A stretch of 64,000 bases of DNA, from contig NC_015151.1 of assembly GCF_000190315.1 (NCBI RefSeq), positions 1,364,001 through 1,428,000 of the forward strand, in the 5' to 3' direction. Source of the stretch: Vulcanisaeta moutnovskia 768-28. Lineage in GTDB: Archaea > Thermoproteota > Thermoprotei > Thermoproteales > Thermocladiaceae. The position numbers and the translations under genes are program-made. Every line of letters begins with the position of its first letter. Positions within the stretch are counted from its first letter, which is position 1. The notes beneath the pieces are model-generated. The model was not told the DNA's origin. It saw nothing but the letters and a program-made list of their open reading frames with translations, and made no database searches. Shown piece by piece: positions 34,554-43,658 of this stretch.

Positions 34554-35187
34554 CCTTAATCACCTCCGCAATCCTCCTCACCAGCACCTTATCCTTAACT
34601 CCAGGGCTTTTCTCAACACCAGAACTCACATCCACCAGATAGGGCTTGTAACTAACCACAATGGGTGCATTACTTGGGTTTATACCACCGGCAACGCCAA
34701 CCTTGGGTATACCACCAACCCTCTTAATCACATTAAGTGGTATCTTAAGCCCATGCTCATATGTCCTAAACCCAACCTTAGGCGCATCTATGAGCACATA
34801 CTCAATATAATTCCTGGGGGCTATATCGAGGGCTTTCTCAATGATAAAATCATCACCTGCATATGCCATTGCCAGGGCTAACCTAATACCATGTTGATTA
34901 AGTAGGTCAATGGCTTCGTCTATTACGGTTGTATCTCCATGATATTGAACAACATCAAAACCAAGTTCACCAACCAACTTAATCGCACTAGCCACGTCTA
35001 ATCCCTCAACAACACCCACTGTCCTAACACCCCTAACTGCATTAATTATTTCCCTAGCCCTACCGCGATCAACCAGCCTATGTGTTGGCACGCTTGAATG
35101 TACGATCACACCAACATAATCAGCATACTTACTAGCCATCACAGCGTCCCTCTGACTTGTAACTCCGCAAATCTTTAGTAGTGTCAT
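34540..35187 (-). CDS. trpF: Phosphoribosylanthranilate isomerase
   Basis: TrpF isomerises phosphoribosylanthranilate to CdRP. This 215-residue TIM-barrel protein has the catalytic cysteine C7 in LKICGVT, the QYHG strand (FDVVQYHGD), the general acid region YVLIDAPK, and phosphate-binding GVAGGINPSNAP near the C-terminus. It is translationally coupled: 4 bp overlap with trpD and 14 bp with trpE. Confidence 0.94.
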   Translation of the reverse strand: MTLLKICGVTSQRDAVMASKYADYVGVIVHSSVPTHRLVDRGRAREIINAVRGVRTVGVVEGLDVASAIKLVGELGFDVVQYHGDTTVIDEAIDLLNQHGIRLALAMAYAGDDFIIEKALDIAPRNYIEYVLIDAPKVGFRTYEHGLKIPLNVIKRVGGIPKVGVAGGINPSNAPIVVSYKPYLVDVSSGVEKSPGVKDKVLVRRIAEVIKGVKY

Positions 35188-36188
35188 GATTTGCTCACCC
35201 TAGCTAACTCATTAACATAGTCCCAGAACCCATCATTTAGGTTGGTCTCTACGTACTCAACACCATCCCTAATATCCTTAACAACGCCTGCAATGTAAAG
35301 TGTGAATGCGGTGTTTGCGATTATGAAGTCCCTGGCCGCCCTATCCCCACTTGAAACTGCGCGTCTCGTCTTCTCAACGCTCTCCAATGGGCTTGAAACC
35401 CTGACATCCCTTATATCATGAGTTCTTAACCCTAGGTCCCTGGGCTCAATGAAGTACTTATCAATCCTCCCTCCCCTGACCTCCGCCACTTCTGTTCTTC
35501 CGAAAACCGAGACCTCATCAATACCGGGTTCTCCATGTATTAGCACGGCATGCTCATAACCAAGCATTAATGCTGCCTCGGCCATCCTATCCATGAGCGC
35601 GGCCTCAGCCACACCAATTAATTGCCTAGTTAGTAATGCGGGGTTTGCCAATGGACCGACCAAGTTAAATATTGTCCTTATACCCAACTTCTTCCTAACC
35701 GGCATTACATTCTTCATGGCTGGGTGATAGGCAGGTGCGAAGGCAAAGGTGAAGCGATACCTAGTGGCCATCTCGGCCGCCTTATTAGGTGGCAGGTTTA
35801 TATTGAAGCCCAAGGCCTCTAGAAAATCGGCGCTGCCTGATGTTGAGGATACACTCCTATTACCATGCTTAATCACGTGGGCGCCCAGGTAAGCCGCAAT
35901 TAATGCTGCTGCCGTTGATGCATTGAGTGTGCCGAAGCCATCACCACCAGTACCAGCAGTATCCACGTACTTACCCCTTTCACTCACTGGTATTTTCATG
36001 CAGTAATCCCTCAGTGCTCTCGCAAAACCTGCGATTTCACTTGATGCTTCACCCCTCACTCTAAGTCCCATGAGCACTGCCGCGGATAGCGCCTCGTCAA
36101 TGTTCGTCAACATGCCCCTGGCGGTGTCATAAGCCTCATCAACACTCAATGCAAACCCCCTCGCTATCTTCTCAAGTATGTCCCTCAT
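35184..36188 (-). CDS. trpD: Anthranilate phosphoribosyltransferase
   Basis: TrpD transfers phosphoribosyl from PRPP to anthranilate. The 334-residue protein shows the glycine-rich PRPP loop DTAGTGGDGFGTLNAS (about residues 76-91), KHGNRSVSSTSGSADFLEALG, the anthranilate-binding FAPAYHPAMKNVMPVRKKLGIRTIFNLVGPLANP block, and HGEPGIDEVS. The sequence is complete. It overlaps trpF by 4 bp and lies 6 bp after trpB. Confidence 0.96.
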   Translation of the reverse strand: MRDILEKIARGFALSVDEAYDTARGMLTNIDEALSAAVLMGLRVRGEASSEIAGFARALRDYCMKIPVSERGKYVDTAGTGGDGFGTLNASTAAALIAAYLGAHVIKHGNRSVSSTSGSADFLEALGFNINLPPNKAAEMATRYRFTFAFAPAYHPAMKNVMPVRKKLGIRTIFNLVGPLANPALLTRQLIGVAEAALMDRMAEAALMLGYEHAVLIHGEPGIDEVSVFGRTEVAEVRGGRIDKYFIEPRDLGLRTHDIRDVRVSSPLESVEKTRRAVSSGDRAARDFIIANTAFTLYIAGVVKDIRDGVEYVETNLNDGFWDYVNELARVSKS

Positions 36189-36194
36189 GACACC

Positions 36195-37436
36195 TCACCT
36201 AGTATTGCTGTAGGCATCAACGTCCAGTAGACCATGACCCGATAAATTGAAGAATATGACGGATCCCTTTGGCATTCTCTTCGCCTCGTCAATCGCAGCC
36301 TTTATCGCATGCGCAGACTCTGGGGCAGGTATTATACCCTCGGTCCTCGCGAATATCCTGGCCGCCTCCATAACCTCCTCCTGACCATAAGCCCTGGCCT
36401 CCACAACGCCCTCCTTAACAAGCATTGAGAGACTTGGTGCAGCACCATGGTACCTAAGCCCAGCTGCATGGGTTGGTGGTGGTACGTAGTCATGACCCAA
36501 GGTGAGCATCTTAACCATCGGTAATAAACCCCCAGTATCTGGGAAATCATACATGTACCTACCGCTGGTTAACTTTGGTGCTACCCTGGATTCAACGGCG
36601 AGGAACCTCGTCTTCTCAAAACCCTCATTTCTCAACTTAGCGCCTATCATTGGGAATGAGAAACCACTGAAGTTACTACCACCTCCAACACAACCAATCA
36701 CTAGGTTCGGCTCCTCGGGCATTTGCTGTAGCACCTCCTGCCCGATGACTGTTTGGTGAAGGACTACGAAGCCCAATACACTGCCTGGTATGTACTTCCT
36801 ACCCTCACCCATTAGTGTGAACTCAATGGCCTCGGTAATCGCAAGTCCTAGGCTACCAGGGTGATCAGGCTTGGTCTTAAGTGCCTCCCTACCAAAACTC
36901 GTTAATTCGCTTGGGCTTGGATAAACATCGGCACCGTAAGTCCTCATGAAAAGAACCCTCTGTGCCTTGTTGAGGTATGAATTCTTCGTCATGAACACGG
37001 TAGCCTTAACACTTAGTAATGCCGCTGCCAATGACACTGCGAGACCCCACTGACCAGCGCCAGTCTCTGTAACAACCTCCTTAGCACCATCCTTTATCGC
37101 ATAATAAACCTGGGGTATTGCCGTATTTAACTTATGAGAGCCCGCTGGCAATGCACCCTCAAACTTATAGTAAATCTTAACACCATTACCCAAGGCCCTC
37201 TCTAGCCCATAGGCCCTCCTGAACGGTGTTGGTCTACCCATCCTTTCGTAGAGCTCCCTAACCTCATCGGGTATTGGCACATACCTAAGTGGCGTGAATT
37301 CCTGATCAATCAACTCACTGGGTAGTATCCTCATGAGCAATGCGATTCTGGAGTCAACTTCGTAGGGATCAATGGGTGGTGGTAATGGCTTTGGCAGATC
37401 CACATTTATATTATACCAGTAATGGGGGATCATCAT
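36195..37436 (-). CDS. trpB: Tryptophan synthase beta subunit, TrpB2 type
   Basis: TrpB condenses indole and serine with PLP. The 413-residue protein has the TrpB2 form of the active-site region: GRPTPFRRAYGLERALG, then KFEGALPAGSHKLNTA with the PLP lysine, TETGAGQWG, GCVGGGSNF for PLP phosphate and a late ESAHAI segment. The ATG at 37436 overlaps the trpA stop in an ATGA, which sets the start; the longer frame to 37475 lies inside trpA. No TrpB1-type gene is present in the window. Confidence 0.93.
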   Translation of the reverse strand: MMIPHYWYNINVDLPKPLPPPIDPYEVDSRIALLMRILPSELIDQEFTPLRYVPIPDEVRELYERMGRPTPFRRAYGLERALGNGVKIYYKFEGALPAGSHKLNTAIPQVYYAIKDGAKEVVTETGAGQWGLAVSLAAALLSVKATVFMTKNSYLNKAQRVLFMRTYGADVYPSPSELTSFGREALKTKPDHPGSLGLAITEAIEFTLMGEGRKYIPGSVLGFVVLHQTVIGQEVLQQMPEEPNLVIGCVGGGSNFSGFSFPMIGAKLRNEGFEKTRFLAVESRVAPKLTSGRYMYDFPDTGGLLPMVKMLTLGHDYVPPPTHAAGLRYHGAAPSLSMLVKEGVVEARAYGQEEVMEAARIFARTEGIIPAPESAHAIKAAIDEAKRMPKGSVIFFNLSGHGLLDVDAYSNTR

Positions 37437-38152
37437 GGCAAACCACCCCTGAGTCTTGTCATGAATTCTACACATGCCCTTTGATCGTTTAGTTTATCCA
37501 CAAGTGCCGTACCGACAACCACGGCATCAGCGCCAGCGCTGATTACCAGCTTAACCATTTCTGGGGTATTTATGGCGAAACCGGCGATTAACGTGATATT
37601 GTCAACAAGCTTCCTGACCTCCCTAACATTCCTCTCAATATAAAGTGGTAGTTTTATGCCCGTAGCTGCGTAGAGACCTAGGTATATGAATAGTGGCTCG
37701 TACTTAATAAGAGTACCCACTAACGTGTATGGTGTATTACTCGATATGAAGAAGGTAGGTCTTAGTGAGTATTCCCTCATGGCATTTATGTAATTCTCAA
37801 GCATATCCAGGTGCTCAAATAATAGGTCTGGGAATAATACTGAGGATGCTCCAACTTCACTGGCTGTTTCAGTAACAAGTCCTAGATTGTTCACGTAATC
37901 ATCAATATAACCCATGAGTATTGTTGGTACATCACCATACTTAGTCACCCTAATGGCATCTAGGCCCTTAAGCTCAGAGCCGAAGTGCGTCTTTCTGATC
38001 ACTGGACCATCGTACTTAGGATTTTGTGTTGGTATTCCTATTTCGAGGAAGTCTGAAACCCCTGATAGGCATTTTACAGCATTTAGGAACGTTTCTTTAT
38101 TTGGGTACGTAGCAGTTATGTATGCGCCCAGGCCCGGTTTCCTTATGTCCAT
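37433..38152 (-). CDS. trpA: Tryptophan synthase alpha subunit
   Basis: TrpA releases indole from indole-3-glycerol phosphate. From the ATG at 38152 it has 239 residues, the normal length for archaeal TrpA. The catalytic glutamate is in FLEIGIPTQNPKYDGPVIR, the aspartate in ILMGYIDDY, and phosphate binding in AGFAINTPE and GADAVVVGTALV. The open frame reaches 38281, but the promoter TATA at 38189-38199 excludes that start. It is the first gene of the trp operon. Confidence 0.93.
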   Translation of the reverse strand: MDIRKPGLGAYITATYPNKETFLNAVKCLSGVSDFLEIGIPTQNPKYDGPVIRKTHFGSELKGLDAIRVTKYGDVPTILMGYIDDYVNNLGLVTETASEVGASSVLFPDLLFEHLDMLENYINAMREYSLRPTFFISSNTPYTLVGTLIKYEPLFIYLGLYAATGIKLPLYIERNVREVRKLVDNITLIAGFAINTPEMVKLVISAGADAVVVGTALVDKLNDQRACVEFMTRLRGGLP

Positions 38153-38188
38153 TGGGGCATGGAATCCACCAATAGGGATTGTTTGATA

Positions 38189-38292
38189 GGATTTAAAAGC
38201 TTTATGTATATATTGTTCGTTAGTACTTATTCTCGTTCGGTAAATATTTATTAATATATAGGGAATATAAATAGGAAACACTTTTTATAATA
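38189..38292. promoter_or_regulatory. Divergent promoters of trpABDFEG and trpC
   Basis: On the minus strand CTTTTAAATCC at 38189-38199 is centred 42 bp before the trpA ATG, giving a leader of about 15 nt. On the plus strand TTTTATAATA at 38283-38292 is centred 23 bp before the trpC GTG at 38310, so trpC is leaderless. The A/T-rich stretch between would be the natural place for a tryptophan-responsive regulator; no clear palindrome was found there. Confidence 0.6.
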
Positions 38293-38309
38293 ATATTATT
38301 TCACAACCC

Positions 38310-39053
38310 GTGGATTTCCTAGGCATAATTAATGAATTAACAAAAAAGCGTGTTGAGGCTATTAAGGTTAATGCGAGGGCTCCGGGTATGCTTAGGGCAA
38401 TTGAAAGACGCAATTCCGAGGGTTACCTAGCCCTGATAGCTGAGTACAAGAGGGCGAGCCCCAGCGGCGTTATTAGGCTTGACCTTGACCCCTGGACCTA
38501 CTTCAACGCGGTCGGTCAATACGCCACTGGATTCAGCGTATTAGTTGAACCAATATACTTTCTCGGTTCACCTATCTTCGTGAAGATAGCCCTTAATTAC
38601 GGTAAGCCAGTGCTGTATAAGGACTTCGTAATTAGCAGGGAGCAGATCAGGGAGGCTGGGGAACTAGGTGCAAGTTCAGTATTACTCATTAAGAGACTTG
38701 GTGGTAATGCGCTGTGGGACTTGGTGGACTATGCCATGGACCTGGGCTTAGAACCCCTTATTGAGGTTGATGATGAGGATGATGCCCTAGAGATCGTTAA
38801 CAGCAACCCAAACGTAATGCTTGGCATTAACTCCAGGGATTTAGGTGATTTATCAGTATCCCTGGATAGGGCTATTTCAATAATTAGAGCCGTTAGGAGT
38901 AAGGCCAATGTTATAATTGCTGAGAGTGGTGTTAGGGGTGTTAATGATGCAGTGAGATTGGCTAGAGAGGGCGCCAATGCCATACTTGTGGGTACTGCTT
39001 TAATGAGGAATGTGGAGTTAGCGAAGGAGTTCTCAGGCATTACCATTCATTAA
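38310..39053 (+). CDS. trpC: Indole-3-glycerol-phosphate synthase
   Basis: TrpC closes the indole ring from CdRP. The 247-residue TIM-barrel enzyme has IAEYKRASPSG (catalytic lysine, residues about 43-53), PVLYKDFVIS (second lysine), SVLLIKR, LEPLIEVDDEDD, GINSRDLGD and IAESGVRG. Start is GTG at 38310, set by the TATA box at 38283. It stands alone on the plus strand, divergent from the other trp genes, and its end overlaps the convergent ferredoxin-oxidoreductase-like gene by 14 bp. Confidence 0.95.
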   Translation: MDFLGIINELTKKRVEAIKVNARAPGMLRAIERRNSEGYLALIAEYKRASPSGVIRLDLDPWTYFNAVGQYATGFSVLVEPIYFLGSPIFVKIALNYGKPVLYKDFVISREQIREAGELGASSVLLIKRLGGNALWDLVDYAMDLGLEPLIEVDDEDDALEIVNSNPNVMLGINSRDLGDLSVSLDRAISIIRAVRSKANVIIAESGVRGVNDAVRLAREGANAILVGTALMRNVELAKEFSGITIH

Positions 39054-39489
39054 GTAGTGCGTTGAGTATTAAATTAATCATGTGGGATGAATAATCAACA
39101 CCAGCCCTCCTTAGCCCATTAATGTCAATGTTCATTACGTCACCATTAATGTTACCTGTGTATTTCATTACGAGTTCCCTGCTCGGCGCATTAATAATGA
39201 GTTTCTTGGCATTAAGTACCTCCTGGTTATTCTGAAGTAACCTAGCGTCAAATAGTACTGCAATTTCAGGGTTTATTACAGGTCCCCTAACGTAAACTGG
39301 TTCCTTAGAAATCCTTACATGTACCTTGGCCAGGGTCTCCCTACGCTCCGGGTCATACTCTGGGTAGGAGATTACGTAGAATCCCTGCTTAATTAGTGTT
39401 TGGGCAAGCTTATCAACTATTGCATGTATCCCATCCCCACTCCTTCCGTAAAATATTATTTCATGTATTTCAGGCATATGACCCTTCAA
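39040..39489 (-). CDS. Orphan 2-oxoacid:acceptor oxidoreductase gamma-like protein
   Basis: This 149-residue protein resembles the gamma domain of pyruvate/2-oxoacid:ferredoxin oxidoreductases: IIFYGRSGDGIHAIVDKLAQTLIKQGFYVISYPEYDPERRETLAKVHVRISKEPV matches the GRGGQG...SFGPERRG...VRIS pattern. It is shorter than the usual 180-190 residues and departs at GRSGDG (usually GRGGQG). The alpha, beta and delta subunits are not adjacent, so it may work with partners elsewhere, perhaps an arylpyruvate enzyme given the aromatic cluster, or have a different role. Confidence 0.7.
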   Translation of the reverse strand: MKGHMPEIHEIIFYGRSGDGIHAIVDKLAQTLIKQGFYVISYPEYDPERRETLAKVHVRISKEPVYVRGPVINPEIAVLFDARLLQNNQEVLNAKKLIINAPSRELVMKYTGNINGDVMNIDINGLRRAGVDYSSHMINLILNALLNEW

Positions 39490-39593
39490 TGTTTAGCTTT
39501 TAATAAAAAGATTTGTATGAATTCTTAAGGAATTATAATTAGGAATTTCGTCAACAGTAGAAACACCAATAATACAGAAAATAAGCCTGGACG

Positions 39594-40895
39594 TTAAGGG
39601 GAGGCATTAATTATCCTCATTTCAGCGCCTAATTTCTCTAGGTCCCAAATGAAGGCTGGCCAGGACTTACTAATACCCTCCCAATTAATTATTGTTATTG
39701 GCTCCTTGGCTGATAAGGCGCCGATTACGCTCATCATCACAATCCTATGATCATTTACGGCATCAATTTCACAACCACCTCTCATTTCATGCACGCCCTC
39801 TATCTCGATGATCCCATTAACCTCATCAATGTTCACACCAGCACCAAGGCACTTAAGGACACTGGCTACGCCCCTAAGCCTATTACTCTCCTTATAAACC
39901 AGGTGGTTAATGCCCACTATCCTTGACTTTCCATGAGCCCTCGCAAGCAATAGGGCTAGTGGCATTACGATATCCGGTGAATCACTTAGGTCTATGTTTA
40001 ACGGTTTTAGGTCCCCGACTGATGAACCCTTGACAATTACCGAGCCTTCCTTCTCCTCAATCTCCACACCAACCTCCCTAGCATACCTAATGAATGCGTA
40101 CTCACTCTCGATTGCCCTATCCCTATGTAGATTTGTTATCCGTATATCCACACCAGTCAGTACAGAGAGAGTTGTGTAGTACGCAGCCAATGAGTAGTCA
40201 CCAGGTATTACGAACTCCTCATTAACAGCCTTAAACTCCTGGGATCCACTTACGTAGATCATGTCATTATTCCCCTCTACGTTTATATTGAAGTCCTTGA
40301 GTACGTTAATTGTGGCGTCTATGTACGGGCGTGACTTCACAGGCGGTTTAATGCTTATTTCAATACCACCCTCAGTGAGTGGTGCAAGGTATAGGAGCGC
40401 TGATACGTATTGTGAGCTTATTGACCCACTTATCGTTACATAACCACCAACTAACTTACTACCAATAACCCTAATCACACTGCCTAATCTGTCGACTTTG
40501 GCATTTAGGTTCTTGAGTGCATTCAACAACTCATCCATTGGCCTACCAATAAGTGAACCCCTCGGTACTAATAGTGTTGTTCCATCGATACCCGAGTAAA
40601 CCCCAGTTAATGTCCTAAGGGTAAACCCACTCTCGCCGGTATCAATAACCCTAAATCTCTCTAAAGTCACTTCACGCCTAATTCTGACGGAGTCATTCTT
40701 AACCTCGACCTCTGAAATTGGCTTAATACCCCTAATCATTGACCACGTATCATCACCCCAATTCAATTTCCTAAGTAAGACCCAAGTCCTCGAGAGAGCT
40801 GAGGCGAGGATATACCTAAGGGTTAATGCCTTAGACGGTGGGGCCTCGACGACCCCCTCCCGAGCCCTAAAGCCATTAATAATTAATTTACTCAT
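39594..40895 (-). CDS. aroA: 5-Enolpyruvylshikimate-3-phosphate synthase
   Basis: AroA joins PEP to shikimate-3-phosphate. The 433-residue protein has the SKALTLRYILASAL start (S-K-x-x-x-x-R substrate motif), DTGESGFTLRTLTGV (the usual NAGTxxR region modified to GESGFTLR), SSQYVSALLYLAPL, PGDYSLAAYY and NDHRIVM near the C-terminus with the catalytic acidic/His residues. A minus-strand TATA AACTTTTTACC centred about 27 bp upstream indicates its own promoter. It is distant from the typical bacterial sequence but complete. Confidence 0.92.
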   Translation of the reverse strand: MSKLIINGFRAREGVVEAPPSKALTLRYILASALSRTWVLLRKLNWGDDTWSMIRGIKPISEVEVKNDSVRIRREVTLERFRVIDTGESGFTLRTLTGVYSGIDGTTLLVPRGSLIGRPMDELLNALKNLNAKVDRLGSVIRVIGSKLVGGYVTISGSISSQYVSALLYLAPLTEGGIEISIKPPVKSRPYIDATINVLKDFNINVEGNNDMIYVSGSQEFKAVNEEFVIPGDYSLAAYYTTLSVLTGVDIRITNLHRDRAIESEYAFIRYAREVGVEIEEKEGSVIVKGSSVGDLKPLNIDLSDSPDIVMPLALLLARAHGKSRIVGINHLVYKESNRLRGVASVLKCLGAGVNIDEVNGIIEIEGVHEMRGGCEIDAVNDHRIVMMSVIGALSAKEPITIINWEGISKSWPAFIWDLEKLGAEMRIINASP

Positions 40896-40960
40896 TCACT
40901 ATCACTATTACCCTAAGGTAAAAAGTTTTGTGGACCCATTGAAGACCCATGTTAATGATT

Positions 40961-42670
40961 CTATGAATTAACAAGCTTTAATGCAACATCCATTATTGAC
41001 TCCTCATCAAGGCCAAAAAATCTTAGCAACTCCTCCTCAGATCTGCCCCAATGTCCATAACCATCAACACCAAGCACCTTAACCCTAGCAAAACCACTCA
41101 CCAACTCAGCAATTGCCGAACCAAGGCCACCCCTTGGTGAGTGCTCCTCAACAACAATTACATTACCGACTCTACGGGCAATCCTACTAACTGCATCATT
41201 ATTAAGCGGTTTAATTGTTGGTACGTTATACACACCCATCCTAATGCCTATCCTCCTTAATTCCGTGGCCGCCCTCACGGCATTATAGAGTGGTGGTCCA
41301 TAACCCATTACGATGACATCATCACCATCAATCAACTCATAGACCTCGCCAATCTTGAATTCGTAATCCATGTCCATGGTTATTGGTGGTGAGTAATCAC
41401 GACCAATCCTAGCGTATACGGGGCCCTTATACTCAATGATCCTAGGTATTATTCTCTCCACATCCCAGGCATCCGCTGGCGCCACAATGACCATATTGTT
41501 TAATGTCCTCATTAGCGCCACATCCTCAAGTGCTTGGTGACTCGGTCCATCAGCGAAGTCACTAAGGCCTGCATGCGTTGCTATTAATTTAACATTAAGG
41601 TTCATCCTACCCAGGGAATTTCTAATCTGTTCCCAACCCCTCATCATGAACATGGAATAGGCCATGGCCACCGGTACGTAGCCCCCCAATGCCAATCCAA
41701 CGGATACACCAACTAGGTCCTGTTCTGATATACCAATGTTGAAGTACCTATTGGGGAATCTCTCGCCGAAGTACCTGGCCCTTGTTGATTCACCCACGTC
41801 TGTTGTGACAACCACTAACCTATCATTATCTTCACCGAGCCTGGCCAGGGTGGTCCCAAGGGCCTCCCTCATTGAGAACTGCGGCCTTGGTGGTGGATTA
41901 AGCGTCTGCTTACTGGTATTCTCAAGGTTCCTAATTCCCTTGCCCCTAATGGTGCTTAGGAATATTACCGTTGGTTTCCCCTTAAACTCATGCGCCTTGT
42001 TAATTAGCCTAATGATTTCCTCATAATCATGACCATTACCAAAGAGGACATTCCATCCAATGGCCTCAAAAACCCTGGCATAACTAATGGGCTTTATTGT
42101 ACTTGTTGCCCCATCAAGTTGATAGCCATTTAGGCTTACTATGACCTTAAGGTTGTCAAGACCGTATTTCACCGCTGTTGTGGCTGCCTCCCAGGTCTGG
42201 CCCTCATTTAATTCACCATCACCCATCAAAACATATACAAAACCATCATTACAATCCCTAACCCTACCTGCTAAGGCCAATCCAACGCCCATACTAAGTC
42301 CCTGACCCAGTGAACCGGTTGTGGCGTCTATGTATGGCAGGTCCATGTTATCTGCGTGCGTTGATATGCTTGAGGACAATTGATTAACCTCCATGAGTCT
42401 CTCCTCGGGAATTAAACCCTCAACGGCCAATATGGCGTATAGGGCCGGCGCAACATGACCAATACTGAGTATGAACCAATCCCTACAATCATCATTATTC
42501 CTCCTCATTATCCTAATGAGGACGTTAATGATGTCCAATGCAGCCAGTGAGGAGCCAAGGTGAATGTATGGAAACTCCCTATCCAACCTAGTCAACAGGT
42601 CCCTCGCGCTATCCCTAACCTCCATAAGTCTGTTTAGGTCGATCGATACCTTTGATCCATTAATTACCAT
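40961..42670 (-). CDS. tkt: Transketolase, full-length single chain
   Basis: Transketolase provides erythrose-4-phosphate for the shikimate pathway. The N-terminal part has the ThDP motif VLMGDGELNEGQTWEA and the GSLGQGLSMGVGLAL segment. The C-terminal part starts near residue 270 and includes TTDVGESTRARYF, FNIGISEQDLVGVSVGLALGG and a final transketolase-C domain (VIVVEEHSPRGGLGSAI). Many archaea encode these halves as two genes; here they are one 569-residue chain. I use the ATG at 42670 because the TATA CCTTAAATATTT (42711-42722) excludes the longer frame. Confidence 0.92.
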   Translation of the reverse strand: MVINGSKVSIDLNRLMEVRDSARDLLTRLDREFPYIHLGSSLAALDIINVLIRIMRRNNDDCRDWFILSIGHVAPALYAILAVEGLIPEERLMEVNQLSSSISTHADNMDLPYIDATTGSLGQGLSMGVGLALAGRVRDCNDGFVYVLMGDGELNEGQTWEAATTAVKYGLDNLKVIVSLNGYQLDGATSTIKPISYARVFEAIGWNVLFGNGHDYEEIIRLINKAHEFKGKPTVIFLSTIRGKGIRNLENTSKQTLNPPPRPQFSMREALGTTLARLGEDNDRLVVVTTDVGESTRARYFGERFPNRYFNIGISEQDLVGVSVGLALGGYVPVAMAYSMFMMRGWEQIRNSLGRMNLNVKLIATHAGLSDFADGPSHQALEDVALMRTLNNMVIVAPADAWDVERIIPRIIEYKGPVYARIGRDYSPPITMDMDYEFKIGEVYELIDGDDVIVMGYGPPLYNAVRAATELRRIGIRMGVYNVPTIKPLNNDAVSRIARRVGNVIVVEEHSPRGGLGSAIAELVSGFARVKVLGVDGYGHWGRSEEELLRFFGLDEESIMDVALKLVNS

Positions 42671-42770
42671 TGGAATTCTTGATATTCCATACGAACCACA
42701 GGCATTCAGCAAATATTTAAGGATTATCCTAACCTATATTCTCTATATTCCCGATAAAAACCATAGAAAT

Positions 42771-43595
42771 TCACAATACTAAGTACCGAATACCAACTAA
42801 ACTAGTGATTAGGTGGTAGCCCCAGGTACTCCTTATATAATCTATAAATGGGCCCTCCTCACCTGCTTTAAATATGGCGTATATCGATGGACCATTACCA
42901 CTCACACCAGATGCAACAGCACCAAGCCTTAGCGCTACGCCTATGGCCTTCAGGGCATTATGGTACTCCAGTGACTCCGCAATCAGCATCCCGTTTATAG
43001 TCGCTGCCCTCCATAAATCACCACTTAATGCCATATTGAATAGTGCTTGGTAAATCCCCGATAATGCCCTTAACCTATCAATGGCTTGCAATCTCTTCCT
43101 CTCCATATAACCAGTAATAACTACAGTGAGTGAATCAGGGTTTAACTGCTTGATTATCCTCAATGACTTATTATCAGTGAGTACAGCGCCTCCAAGGATT
43201 GCGGCTGACGCATCGTCAAATGCACCTGTTATTGATGAACCATGGGCTCTCGTTACCTCAGCCGCTAATTTAGCAGCATCCACGGGATTAACATCCTTAC
43301 CCAAGAACCTTAGTAAGCTATATACGACGCCCACGGCAACGGCACTATTACTTTTCAAACCACTGCCTGGTGGAACCTCACTATTAACCTCAACGCATAC
43401 ACCATGTATAAATCCGAGCCTACTCCCTAGGTAATTAAGTATGAAATTTATGAAGTCATTCATTTCGCAAGAACCCTCACTGATCCTGGTCTTCACCTTA
43501 AGGTCTATGGCTAAGGAACCGCCTAACCATGCAGGTACTGCATTTATTATTGATATTCCTCCATAGGTTATGTATTCCTCGTCTCTCGAACCCAT
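42771..43595 (-). CDS. aroK: Archaeal shikimate kinase (GHMP family)
   Basis: This 274-residue GHMP kinase phosphorylates shikimate; archaea use it instead of the bacterial P-loop AroK. The ATP loop is VPPGSGLKSNSAVAVG at about residues 72-87, with GSSITGAFDDASAAILGG and VSGNGPSIYAIF as the second and third GHMP motifs. Homoserine kinase is the other possibility, but the shikimate genes on both sides favour AroK. It shares a promoter gap with aroD. Confidence 0.93.
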   Translation of the reverse strand: MGSRDEEYITYGGISIINAVPAWLGGSLAIDLKVKTRISEGSCEMNDFINFILNYLGSRLGFIHGVCVEVNSEVPPGSGLKSNSAVAVGVVYSLLRFLGKDVNPVDAAKLAAEVTRAHGSSITGAFDDASAAILGGAVLTDNKSLRIIKQLNPDSLTVVITGYMERKRLQAIDRLRALSGIYQALFNMALSGDLWRAATINGMLIAESLEYHNALKAIGVALRLGAVASGVSGNGPSIYAIFKAGEEGPFIDYIRSTWGYHLITSLVGIRYLVL

Positions 43596-43627
43596 GATCT
43601 ATTTAGTATTGATATGTAATACCAACA

Positions 43628-43639
43628 TTTTTAAACTTC
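43628..43639. promoter_or_regulatory. Shared A/T core of the aroK/aroD divergent promoter
   Basis: One sequence, CATTTTTAAACT, reads as a TATA box both ways: it is centred about 25 bp before the aroD ATG at 43659 and about 38 bp before the aroK ATG at 43595. The two genes should therefore compete for, or share, one promoter core. Confidence 0.55.
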
Positions 43640-43658
43640 TAGGTATTAGTACTTAGTA

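Noticed and set aside
38152-38281. Upstream extension of trpA to 38281
   Set aside because: The TATA box at 38189-38199 lies inside it, the extra 43 residues do not resemble TrpA, and the shorter form has the family length.
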